From positions 1 to 6,369 of the forward strand of contig WFYF01000268.1 in the NCBI GenBank assembly GCA_015490255.1: a DNA stretch of 6,369 bases, given 5' to 3'. The DNA comes from Caldifarciminota bacterium. Lineage in GTDB: Bacteria > Hydrothermota > Hydrothermia > S141-80. Positions within the stretch are counted from its first letter, which is position 1, and every line of letters starts with the position of its first letter. The notes below the pieces were generated by a model that worked only from the letters and a program-made list of their open reading frames with translations, did not search any database and had not been told where the DNA came from. Positions 1 to 6,224 of this stretch are shown one piece after another. Made by a program: the position numbers and the translations under genes.

Positions 1-387
1 TTCCAGGACTTGCTGCCGGTGGGGGCGCAGATGGTGCGGTATCCGATGGGGCGGAAGCAGTACAACGGCCGGGTAGAACGGAGCCACCGGACGGACGATG
101 AGGAATTGTATCGTCCGCGGATTCTGGAGGTAGGAGATGTGAGGGCGTTTCTCGAGGTAGCAGCGGAGTGGGTGTGGTTCTACAACATGGAGCGGGTCCA
201 TCTGGGCCGCGGGATGGAAGGGAAAACGCCATGGGAAAAATTCCAGGAGATTTACGGTGTGTCCGGTGTGGAACCCGTATTCCCTGTGGTGCTCCTCGAT
301 GACCTCTCGGTCCTGTACGTCACGCAATTCCTCCCGAAAATGGATGGGGTGGGTCAATCTCTATTGAAACGCTACACCTTCCGTTGA
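1..387 (+). CDS. IS481-like transposase, C-terminal fragment (5' end cut by window edge)
   Basis: The reading frame is open from base 1 and ends at TGA 385-387, giving about 128 residues. The segment YNGRVERSHRTDDEELY matches the end of the retroviral-type integrase core (rve fold), in which the E of the VERSHR motif is the last acidic residue of the DDE triad. Downstream come WVWFYNMERVHLGRGMEGKTPWEKF, split here as the tract WFYNMERVHLG plus GKTPWEKF, typical of the family's tail (YN..R.H..L.GKTP). The upstream two acidic residues lie outside the window. The protein would cut and join DNA at the element's ends. The last residues are encoded in what may be the terminal inverted repeat. Whether the whole gene is intact cannot be seen. 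Family assignment to IS481 rather than a related IS3-type group is probable, not certain. Confidence 0.8.
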   Translation, partial: FQDLLPVGAQMVRYPMGRKQYNGRVERSHRTDDEELYRPRILEVGDVRAFLEVAAEWVWFYNMERVHLGRGMEGKTPWEKFQEIYGVSGVEPVFPVVLLDDLSVLYVTQFLPKMDGVGQSLLKRYTFR

Positions 388-389
388 CA
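1..389 (+). mobile_element. Right end of an insertion sequence, probably IS481-like (left end outside window)
   Basis: The window begins inside a transposase gene whose product has the C-terminal part of a DDE integrase core. The reverse strand read from 389 starts TGTCAACGG. IS481-family termini usually begin with TGT, so the element may end at about 389, only two bases after the transposase stop. Related motifs, TTTCAAT and TTGACC on the reverse strand, occur a little further in. Because the left end is missing, neither the inverted repeat nor a target-site duplication can be verified; the boundary is inferred. Confidence 0.45.
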
Positions 390-412
390 GCCTGCCCGGA
401 GGCCTGTATACT
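384..412 (+). promoter_or_regulatory. Sigma70-type promoter for the TPR gene
   Basis: TTGACA at 384-389 is a perfect -35 hexamer. TATACT at 407-412 matches the -10 consensus at five of six bases. The spacer is exactly 17 bp. Transcription would start near 419, about 28 bases before the start codon at 448. The -35 box overlaps the transposase stop codon and may be the last bases of the insertion sequence, with the -10 box in flanking DNA. Confidence 0.75.
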
Positions 413-435
413 GCCTGCATAAAGGGGTATGCTGC

Positions 436-441
436 AGGAGG
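436..441 (+). promoter_or_regulatory. Ribosome binding site of the TPR gene
   Basis: AGGAGG lies six bases before ATG 448 and fixes the start. It supports the TPR protein being translated as an independent product and not being only the tail of a larger interrupted gene. Confidence 0.8.
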
Positions 442-447
442 GGGGAA

Positions 448-2166
448 ATGACGCTTCCCGAAAGAAAAGTTGACCTCGCCATCCGCGCCTTCCGTCACCG
501 CTCGGAGATCCACCGGCGCCTGGGGCAGTCGGAAGAGGCGCTGGAAGACGCCCGGCAGAGCGCTGCGCTGGCCCGGCGGTTCAGGCACACCCGGGAGGAG
601 GCCGCTTCCATCCTTCATCTGGCCCGGGTCTTTCACGCCCGGGCCGATTTTTCCTCCATGCTGAAAACCGCCCGGGAAGCCCGGGACCGGTATGCCACCC
701 TCCAGGATGACGCAGGGGTTCGGGAAAGCCTGCTCCAGATGGGGATTGCCCACTATGAAATGGGGGCGGGGGAGACCGCCCTGGCCCTGTTTGAAGAAGT
801 TCTGAGGCTTGCGGAAAGCCGCTCCCGAAGCGCGGCCCGTGCCCTGCGCCACAAGGGCCTGGCCCTCGCCCATCTGGGCAGGATGGGGGATGCCCGGGAT
901 TGCTTGAGCCAGGCGGTCCTGTGGTTTGAGGAAAACCGGGACCTGGCGGGATGGGCAAGCGCCCTCCGGAGTCTGGGGGTGGTGCACTTTTTCTGCGGGG
1001 ACTATCCCGATGCCCTGGCCTGTTTTGAAGCGGTGCGCGATGTTCACCGGAAAACGGGAAACCGGTATGAGCTCGCCCTGACCGTTCTGGATATGGGCAG
1101 CGTGTATGAGGTGATGGGGGATTTCCCCCGGGCACTGGCATGCTGTGAGTTTGTGATTGCGGAAACCTCCCGCACCGGTGACCTCCGCACCCATCTGGGG
1201 GCCATTCAGAACATGGGCAACGTGTTTCTGGCCCAGCACGACCTGATCCGGGCTCACCGGGCCTATGGGAAAGCCCTTACCCTGGCCCGCAGGGTTCAGG
1301 ATCCCGCAAGCGAGGCGGGAGTGCTGAACAACCTGTCCGTCGTTCTCATTCTCATGGGGCAATACCGCAGGGCTCTGGAATCCTGCCGCTCCTGCGGCAC
1401 CCTCGCCCGCACCATCCGGCATCAGGGGTATGAGACCCTCAGCCGGGTCAACCTGGGGTGGGCCCACGCCATGCTGGGCGAGGTGCGGGAGGCCCGGGAG
1501 GCCCTGGAGGAGGCCCTGGAACTCGTTCGGGAAATGGATTTCCGGTGGCTGGAGGTGGAAGTCCTCTGCCGCCTGGGAGACCTGGACCGAATCCAGGGAA
1601 GGTTTTCCGAAGGCCGGGAGCGGCTGGAGCGGGCCCTTGAGATGGCCAGGGTTCTCGCCTCGCCCCGCCACCGCATGGATCCCCTCACAGGACTGACAGA
1701 GATCTGTCTGGCCATGGACAATCTTCCCCGCGCCCGGAAGGCTCTGACGGAAGCCAGACGGCTTCTTCCGGAGGTCCATGCCCCCGACCTGCGGGTGCGC
1801 ATTATCCTTCTCAAGGGGCGGGTGGCCCTGCGGTCCGGAGATACCGCCCGGGCCGCTGGCCTTGCCCGTCAGGCCCTGGAGGCTGCCCGCGGGATCCGGT
1901 CACCCCTCCTGGAGGCGGAGGCCCGGCTTCTGCTCGGCCAGGTCCGCGGAAGCGTTGTGGATCTTGAGAAAGCGCTGGAGGGGTTTCACCGGATGGCCCA
2001 CCTCCATGGTGAAGCCCGGGGACACAGCGTTCTGGGAGAGCAATTCCTGTGGACAGGGAACCCCGCGTATGCCCGGAAACATCTCCTCCAGGCAAAAGCG
2101 TGCTACGCCCGCCTGGATAACCTTCCCGCCCGGGAACGCGTGGAGGCCCTGCTTCGTTCCTGCTGA
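448..2166 (+). CDS. Stand-alone TPR-repeat protein, 572 aa, partner unknown
   Basis: The product consists almost wholly of tetratricopeptide repeats with a 40-residue period. Written in rows of 40 the helix pairs stay in register from about residue 13 to the C-terminus, giving about fourteen units with little or no insertion. The typical unit is a G/A-x-x-x-x-x-x-G hairpin followed by A-x-x-x-x-x-x-A, for example LGVVHFFCGDYPDALACFE near 176-194. Forty-residue repeats are known from MalT-, Rap- and LGN-type TPR superhelices, which bind peptides or proteins. There is no signal peptide, membrane segment, enzyme or DNA-binding domain, so a cytoplasmic scaffold or sensor role is inferred. In many bacteria such arrays form the C-terminal half of kinase, cyclase or ATPase regulators, so this may be a detached or truncated relative. 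It has its own promoter and ribosome binding site. A CxxC pair lies at 313-316 and the last residue is Cys. Specific function not recognised. Confidence 0.85.
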   Translation: MTLPERKVDLAIRAFRHRSEIHRRLGQSEEALEDARQSAALARRFRHTREEAASILHLARVFHARADFSSMLKTAREARDRYATLQDDAGVRESLLQMGIAHYEMGAGETALALFEEVLRLAESRSRSAARALRHKGLALAHLGRMGDARDCLSQAVLWFEENRDLAGWASALRSLGVVHFFCGDYPDALACFEAVRDVHRKTGNRYELALTVLDMGSVYEVMGDFPRALACCEFVIAETSRTGDLRTHLGAIQNMGNVFLAQHDLIRAHRAYGKALTLARRVQDPASEAGVLNNLSVVLILMGQYRRALESCRSCGTLARTIRHQGYETLSRVNLGWAHAMLGEVREAREALEEALELVREMDFRWLEVEVLCRLGDLDRIQGRFSEGRERLERALEMARVLASPRHRMDPLTGLTEICLAMDNLPRARKALTEARRLLPEVHAPDLRVRIILLKGRVALRSGDTARAAGLARQALEAARGIRSPLLEAEARLLLGQVRGSVVDLEKALEGFHRMAHLHGEARGHSVLGEQFLWTGNPAYARKHLLQAKACYARLDNLPARERVEALLRSC

Positions 2167-2199
2167 AAAAAGCGGGGCGCCTGCATCCGCAGGCGCCCC
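2166..2199 (-). terminator. Rho-independent terminator of the minus-strand genes
   Basis: A perfect 11-bp GC-rich stem (2174-2184 with 2189-2199) closes a four-base loop. Read on the minus strand it is followed, after two bases, by six T residues (2171-2166), the classic intrinsic terminator form. It lies just after the porin stop codon. In the plus direction no T-tract follows, so it should not efficiently end the TPR transcript coming the other way. Confidence 0.9.
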
Positions 2200-2206
2200 C
2201 AGAGCC

Positions 2207-3223
2207 TCAGAATCGGATTTCCCCGTTCAGCCGAAGGAGCGTTTCATCCGTTGCCCCGGGATCCTCATAGTCCCGCTGAAGAACGTTCAGGGAAAGGATC
2301 ACGTTGGGATGGGAGGCCTCAAACAGGCAGGGACGGACGAAAAGACCGCCCAGGATCTCGGTCCAGCCGTCGTTATCCACGTCCACGTTGGGGTCCAGCC
2401 GGTCCAACCGGGCGAAGAAGCCGAAGGATTTGTTTCCTTCGGGATTCATGAGCTTCCCGAGGTCCACGGAGCCGTGAAGGGAGATCCCCCTTCCTCGCGT
2501 TCTGTTATCATAGGGCGCCCCTTCTGTCATCACGTAGTTCCCCATGAGGTGGAAGAAGGGGGTCTTTTCTGAAAGGGCCACGATATAGCGGTTCCGCACA
2601 GTGTCAGCGTTGCGGAAACCCATCTGGCCATAGGCGTGGAGACCCAGGCCCGACAGAAGACCTTTGTGTCCGGCGAAGGGGAAGAGGCTCAGCCGGGCCA
2701 TCAGGTCTTTGTGCTTGCTCACCTCGGGATTGCGAAACCCCTCCCCGTTCACCACGTTCACAGCTGCGTCCACGATTTTCTTTTTGACAAGCACGGAAAG
2801 CCCCCGGTCGGTGGAAGACATGTATCCCGCCGCGTCCACGAACACCTTCCGGAGGAACCGGAACCCCCAGATGCGATCTTCAAACACGACCCAGGGAGTG
2901 GGGATCTGTCCCAGCCGGACCTTGAGCCCCGGCACCACGCCGCCGATCTCCACATAGGCGTATTTCACGAAGACCTCATAATATCCCTGGCCGTTGATGT
3001 CTTTGGAGTCCAGGGTGATGCGATAGCCGGCGTACCCCTTCTCCGCATCGGAGAAGAAGTGCTTGCCCCGCACCGTGAAATAGGTCCGGGTGAGGTTGAA
3101 GCTGTTGAGATCCCGGGCTCCATCCATGAGGTTGTAGGTATAGTCAAAGTAGATCCGTCCACCCACCCGGGGCTGGGCTCCCAGGACACCGGCCGCGACG
3201 AGCAACCACCCGAAGGTTCTCAT
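2207..3223 (-). CDS. Outer-membrane porin, OprO/OprP-like beta-barrel
   Basis: This 338-residue protein has a short N-terminal signal peptide (about 1-16, with a likely cut after VLGA) and then alternating beta-strand sequence. It ends in ...LNGEIRF; the final Phe is the usual Bam-recognition residue of outer-membrane barrels. Segments such as KYAYVEI (88-94), VPGLKVRLGQIPTP (97-110) and FEDRIWGFRFL (114-124) resemble phosphate-selective porin O/P family proteins, and VNGEGFRNPE (158-167) fits as well. An acidic loop, DPNVDVDNDG (277-286), may bind a cation. The start follows a nearly perfect AAAGGAGGTG site. The family forms channels for anions or small solutes, but the substrate here cannot be read from sequence. 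At 338 residues it is somewhat short for the family. It lies 113 bp after moeA, without a convincing terminator in between, so it may be read through from the Moco operon or have its own weak promoter. Confidence 0.8.
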   Translation of the reverse strand: MRTFGWLLVAAGVLGAQPRVGGRIYFDYTYNLMDGARDLNSFNLTRTYFTVRGKHFFSDAEKGYAGYRITLDSKDINGQGYYEVFVKYAYVEIGGVVPGLKVRLGQIPTPWVVFEDRIWGFRFLRKVFVDAAGYMSSTDRGLSVLVKKKIVDAAVNVVNGEGFRNPEVSKHKDLMARLSLFPFAGHKGLLSGLGLHAYGQMGFRNADTVRNRYIVALSEKTPFFHLMGNYVMTEGAPYDNRTRGRGISLHGSVDLGKLMNPEGNKSFGFFARLDRLDPNVDVDNDGWTEILGGLFVRPCLFEASHPNVILSLNVLQRDYEDPGATDETLLRLNGEIRF

Positions 3224-3227
3224 GGTG

Positions 3228-3237
3228 CACCTCCTTT
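3228..3237 (-). promoter_or_regulatory. Very strong ribosome binding site of the porin gene
   Basis: On the minus strand this reads AAAGGAGGTG, close to full complementarity with the 16S rRNA 3' end, with AGGAGG six bases from ATG. It fits an abundant envelope protein and settles the start codon. Confidence 0.85.
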
Positions 3238-3336
3238 CGGTTTGAGGGTTTCATTGGTCGGGGGGAAAAGCATACATTCCGCCCATTAACGTCCGGTGAA
3301 GGTCCGTTCGGAAAGGACCGGGTGGGATGCGGATTG

Positions 3337-4548
3337 TCAGTCCCGGTGGGGCCCTGTGGGAAGACGGTGGACGGTCACCCGCTCTCCGGCGGAGAACCGG
3401 CGCCGGCGGGCCGGAAGGACCACCAGGACACCGGCCCGGGCGAAGGCGGCCATCATGTGGGAGCCCTGACCGGAAAGAATCCGCACCCCCCGGGAGGTGA
3501 GCACCCCCCGCAGGAGCCAGGTCCGGCCGGGTTTTTTCTCCACATCGTGAAGGAGTTTCGCCCGCAGAACGGGAAGATCCGGGCGGGGATGCCCGGAAAG
3601 GGCACGAAGCAGGGGATACACGTATTCATAAAAACACACCAGCGCCGAAACCGGATTCCCCGGCAGGCCAAACACGAACGTGTCCCCGGCGCTTCCGAAA
3701 AACAGGGGCTTTCCGGGCTTCTGCGCGACCTTATAGAACACCGGCGTGATCCGCTCCCGCAGAACGTCCCGAACATGATCGTGGTCCCCCGCCGACACAC
3801 CTCCGGTGAACAGGACCACGTCCACCGAATTCAGCGCCTTCTCAAGGGCTTCTTCCACAGCAGCCCGCTCGTCCGGAAGATGCCGGTGATAGACCGTTTC
3901 GGCCAGGCCGCGGAGGGCGCTCGCCAGAGCGAACCGGTTGCTGTTGTAAATCTGCGCCTCCCCCCGGGGCTCTCCCGGCAGGACCACCTCGTCCCCCGTG
4001 GTGAACAGGGCCACCCGGGGACGCCGGTAAACGGCCACCCGGGCAAGTCCCATGGCGGCCAGAAATCCCACACCGGCCGGCGTGAGCACCGTGCCTTTTC
4101 GGAGTACCCGCTGTCCCCTGCGGATTTCCTCTCCTTTCCGCCGGATGTGTTCCCCGCGGGCGAGGGACCTTTTCAGGCGCACCCGGTTCTCCGACACAGG
4201 CTCAAGGATTTCCCGCATGGCCACGCCGTGAGCCTCCGGCGGCACCGGCGCTCCGGTGAACACCCACACACCTTCCAGGGGCTGGAGGTTCCCCGAAAAG
4301 GCGGTGCCCGCCCGCACCGTTCCTCGGAGGGTGATCCCGGTCCCCGCAGGCAGCACCCGGACACCGGGAGGGAAAACCACCGCCACCCCGTCCATCGCGC
4401 TGTTGGTGAAGAAAGGCAGATCCACCGGGCTGACCACGTCTTCCGCAAGGATCCGGTCCACGCTTTCCTCAACCGGCACCATCTCCGGAGAAAGGGGTTT
4501 CGCCACGGCCCTGCGCACACGCTCGCGGGCCTCACGGAAAGAAATCAT
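3337..4548 (-). CDS. moeA: Molybdopterin molybdenumtransferase MoeA
   Basis: MoeA inserts molybdate into adenylylated molybdopterin, hydrolysing the AMP link, the last step to Mo-molybdopterin in the cytoplasm. The 403-residue protein is of normal length (E. coli about 411) and shows the family marks in order: SAMDGVAV (50-57), FTGAPVPPEAHGV (97-109), RRKGEEIRRGQ (136-146), ALFTTGDEVVLPGEPRG (180-196), IYNSNR (200-205), FTGGVSAGDHDHV (247-259), QKPGKPLFFG (276-285), GLPGNPVSALV (294-304) and GSHMMAAFARA (362-372). These cover the MoeA N-terminal, MoCF_biosynth and C-terminal domains. D53 and T98 align with acidic and Thr residues of the E. coli active-site cleft. The usual acidic residue after PVPxGA is replaced here by H107. 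The chosen ATG follows GGGAG at 4556-4560; a longer frame to 4620 would overlap the permease gene and adds unconserved residues. It starts 19 bp after the permease stop, in the same operon. Confidence 0.95.
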   Translation of the reverse strand: MISFREARERVRRAVAKPLSPEMVPVEESVDRILAEDVVSPVDLPFFTNSAMDGVAVVFPPGVRVLPAGTGITLRGTVRAGTAFSGNLQPLEGVWVFTGAPVPPEAHGVAMREILEPVSENRVRLKRSLARGEHIRRKGEEIRRGQRVLRKGTVLTPAGVGFLAAMGLARVAVYRRPRVALFTTGDEVVLPGEPRGEAQIYNSNRFALASALRGLAETVYHRHLPDERAAVEEALEKALNSVDVVLFTGGVSAGDHDHVRDVLRERITPVFYKVAQKPGKPLFFGSAGDTFVFGLPGNPVSALVCFYEYVYPLLRALSGHPRPDLPVLRAKLLHDVEKKPGRTWLLRGVLTSRGVRILSGQGSHMMAAFARAGVLVVLPARRRRFSAGERVTVHRLPTGPHRD

Positions 4549-4555
4549 GGTTTTT

Positions 4556-4560
4556 CTCCC
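4556..4560 (-). promoter_or_regulatory. Ribosome binding site that decides the moeA start
   Basis: Minus-strand GGGAG lies seven bases before ATG 4548, inside the 19-bp gap after the permease stop codon. It favours this start over the longer in-frame one at 4620. Confidence 0.65.
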
Positions 4561-4567
4561 GTTCGTT

Positions 4568-5323
4568 TCATGGCATCCGGATGCCTGTCCACAGAATCCG
4601 CACCCCCACCCCAAAAACAATCAGGTTCAGTAACCCGCGAACGTGGCGCTCCGGCACCTTTCGGGACCCCAGCCAGGCGCCCGCAAGGCTTCCCACCAGC
4701 ACCGCCAGGGCCAGGCCCAGCAGAAGGGGAGCATCCACCCGTCCCCCCAGCAGATGCCCGGCAAAGCCCACGCCGGAGTTCAGGGCGATATAGAGGGAGG
4801 TGATGCCCGCCGTCTGGTGAGCGGAAAATCCTGAAAAGAGCAGAACGGGGGCCAGGAAAATCCCGCCGCCGATCCCCACCATGGCCGCCAGAAGGCCAAA
4901 GAGGAAGGCAAAGGGATACACAGCGAGCCAGCGGGGAGAAACCGGCCTGAGTCTCCGGCGCAGAAGATGCTGTCCCCAGGACAGTCCGGCCGCCCCCACC
5001 AGTACCCCGCCCAGGAGGAGATAGAAGATCCGGGCAGAAAGCACCACCTGACTGCCCAGGAAAGCACCGGACATGGCAAGGGCATAGAGGATCAGGAGCC
5101 GCCCGCCCGCCCGTTCCGGGAGGTTCCGGCGGTGAAAGGCAAAGCCCACGGCCGTCACCAGCAGGTTCAGCCCCAGGGCGGTGGCCGGGATGTGGACGTG
5201 GGGCACCCCCGCCAGGGCAAGAAAGGCCACATAGGCGCTGCCACCTCCCAGCCCCACCATGCTGTAGAGCAGGGCGACCAGGAGGAACAACGGAAACCAG
5301 AAGGGGGCCAGCAGGTCAGTCAT
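4568..5323 (-). CDS. TauE/SafE (TSUP) family membrane permease
   Basis: This 251-residue, very hydrophobic protein has about seven or eight membrane segments (near 8-37, 44-63, 76-96, 99-117, 133-163, 170-190, 197-219 and 228-248). The family's internal duplication is clear: GLGGGSAYVAF at 24-34 pairs with GIGGGIFLAPV at 150-160, each followed by a helix with a small-residue/Asn motif (ALGLNLLVTAVGF, SLYIALNSGVGF). TSUP proteins carry small anions or organosulfur compounds across the inner membrane (sulfite, sulfoacetate, thiosulfate in known cases). The substrate is not evident here. The gene overlaps the upstream moaC-mogA stop by 8 bp (ATGACTGA), has only a weak ribosome binding site of its own, and is followed by moeA 19 bp on. 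It is therefore probably translationally coupled and co-expressed with cofactor synthesis. Its link to Moco is inferred from position only. Confidence 0.9.
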   Translation of the reverse strand: MTDLLAPFWFPLFLLVALLYSMVGLGGGSAYVAFLALAGVPHVHIPATALGLNLLVTAVGFAFHRRNLPERAGGRLLILYALAMSGAFLGSQVVLSARIFYLLLGGVLVGAAGLSWGQHLLRRRLRPVSPRWLAVYPFAFLFGLLAAMVGIGGGIFLAPVLLFSGFSAHQTAGITSLYIALNSGVGFAGHLLGGRVDAPLLLGLALAVLVGSLAGAWLGSRKVPERHVRGLLNLIVFGVGVRILWTGIRMP

Positions 5324-6224
5324 GCCGCCTGCCCGCGAGAACCCGGTAGAGGTGGAAAAGATGGGGGAACAGGGCGTCCATCGCCTCCCGGGCTCCCCGG
5401 GAAGAGCCGGGAAGGGCCAGGATCACCGCATCGCCCCGCACCCCCGCCAGCGTCCGGGAGAGCATGGCATAAGGGGTGCGTTCCAGGCCATACACCAGAG
5501 AAGCCAGGGCCACCCCTGGGATGTCTCGATCCAGAAGGTCCCGCAGGGCCTCCGGCGTGCGGTCCCGGGGAGAAAGGCCTGTCCCTCCCGTCACAATCAC
5601 GAGTTTCCGGCCCTCTTCCAGCCAGGCAAGCACCTGCTTCCGGATCTCTCCGGGCTCGTCGGGGACCACGCGATAGGCAATGTCTTCCACGCCCAGTTCT
5701 TCCAGGCGTTCCCAGATGATCTGTCCGGCGCGGTCCTCTTTCTTCCCGGCGCTCACGGAGTCGGAAGCCACCAGCACGCCGGCCCGCAATCCCGGAGGGG
5801 GGGCATCCCGAAAACTGGACTTGCCGCCTTTCTTGGCCACAAGGGCGATCTCCTCCACCCGCACGGTATCGTCCAGGGGCTTGACCATGTCATAGGCGTT
5901 CAGCGCCGCCGCCGCCGCGGCGTGCATGGCCTCCACCTCAAACCCCGTGCGGTCCAGTCCCCGGCAGGTAACCTCAATCACCAGCGCGTTTTCTTCAAAA
6001 CGATAGGCGATGTCCATGCCCGTGATGTGCACCGGATGGGTGAAGGGGAAGATGTGAGGTGTGAATTTGGCTGCGTGGAAGGCCACGGCCCGGCTGATCT
6101 CCAGCACGTCTCCCTTGGGCACAGCCCTCTCCCGGATCCGTGCCAGCGTTTCCGGTTTCATGGACAGGCGGGCCCGGGCCGTGGCTTCCCGGAAGGTGGT
6201 GCGCTTGGCCGTGATGTCAATCAT
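5316..6224 (-). CDS. Bifunctional MoaC-MogA: cyclic pyranopterin monophosphate synthase fused to molybdopterin adenylyltransferase
   Basis: Residues 1-140 are MoaC, which rearranges the MoaA product into cyclic pyranopterin monophosphate. Key residues are kept: PKGDV (K37), THP (62-64), TGFEVEAM with E96 and E98, AYDMVK with D112 and K115, and AKKGGKSS (130-137). Residues about 147-302 are a MogA/MoaB domain, which adenylylates molybdopterin: LVASDSVSAGKKEDRAG (151-167), VPDE with D189, VTGGTGLSPRDRTPEA (211-226, D221) and LPGSSRGA (271-278). The linker is only a few residues (APPPG). MoaC/MogA fusions are known in bacteria. The usual LCHP motif reads FTHP, and the preceding helix is unlike E. 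coli MoaC. The chosen ATG gives MIDITAK, the standard MoaC beginning, and follows GGGAGG (6231-6236) by six bases; a longer frame to 6329 runs over moaE. It overlaps moaE and the permease by 8 bp each. Confidence 0.93.
   Translation of the reverse strand: MIDITAKRTTFREATARARLSMKPETLARIRERAVPKGDVLEISRAVAFHAAKFTPHIFPFTHPVHITGMDIAYRFEENALVIEVTCRGLDRTGFEVEAMHAAAAAALNAYDMVKPLDDTVRVEEIALVAKKGGKSSFRDAPPPGLRAGVLVASDSVSAGKKEDRAGQIIWERLEELGVEDIAYRVVPDEPGEIRKQVLAWLEEGRKLVIVTGGTGLSPRDRTPEALRDLLDRDIPGVALASLVYGLERTPYAMLSRTLAGVRGDAVILALPGSSRGAREAMDALFPHLFHLYRVLAGRRHD

Noticed and set aside
385..450. In-frame open stretch from the transposase stop to the TPR start, hinting at a read-through fusion
   Set aside because: The frames match and no stop lies between, but only 20 codons are involved, the translation is not TPR-like, and the promoter and ribosome binding site explain TPR expression better.
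361..1779. Long minus-strand open frame (472 codons) opposite the TPR gene
   Set aside because: Product is rich in Pro, Gly and His with no domain; it is the antisense shadow of a GC-rich gene whose plus-strand frame has clear repeats, promoter and ribosome binding site.
2636..3289. Plus-strand open frame opposite the porin
   Set aside because: Antisense of the porin coding region; no family features and no ribosome binding site noticed.
3301..3319. Small hairpin after moeA (GGTCC/GGACC)
   Set aside because: Only five base pairs with a nine-base loop and no T-tract; not a credible terminator.
3224..3336. Search for a porin promoter in the moeA-porin gap
   Set aside because: TATGCT is a possible -10 on the minus strand, but the nearest -35-like TTCACC is about 20 bp away; too weak to call.
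4572..4585. Perfect 14-bp palindrome GGCATCCGGATGCC at the end of the permease gene
   Set aside because: A palindrome of this size is not surprising by chance in a window of this length, and it lies within coding bases.
4549..4620. N-terminal extension of MoeA from ATG at 4620
   Set aside because: Would overlap the permease gene by over 50 bp and add 24 unconserved residues; ATG 4548 has a ribosome binding site and begins at the usual MoeA N-terminus.
3322..4803. Long plus-strand open frame (493 codons) opposite moeA
   Set aside because: Low-complexity Pro/Gly/Arg/His product with no family resemblance; moeA on the other strand has all its motifs.
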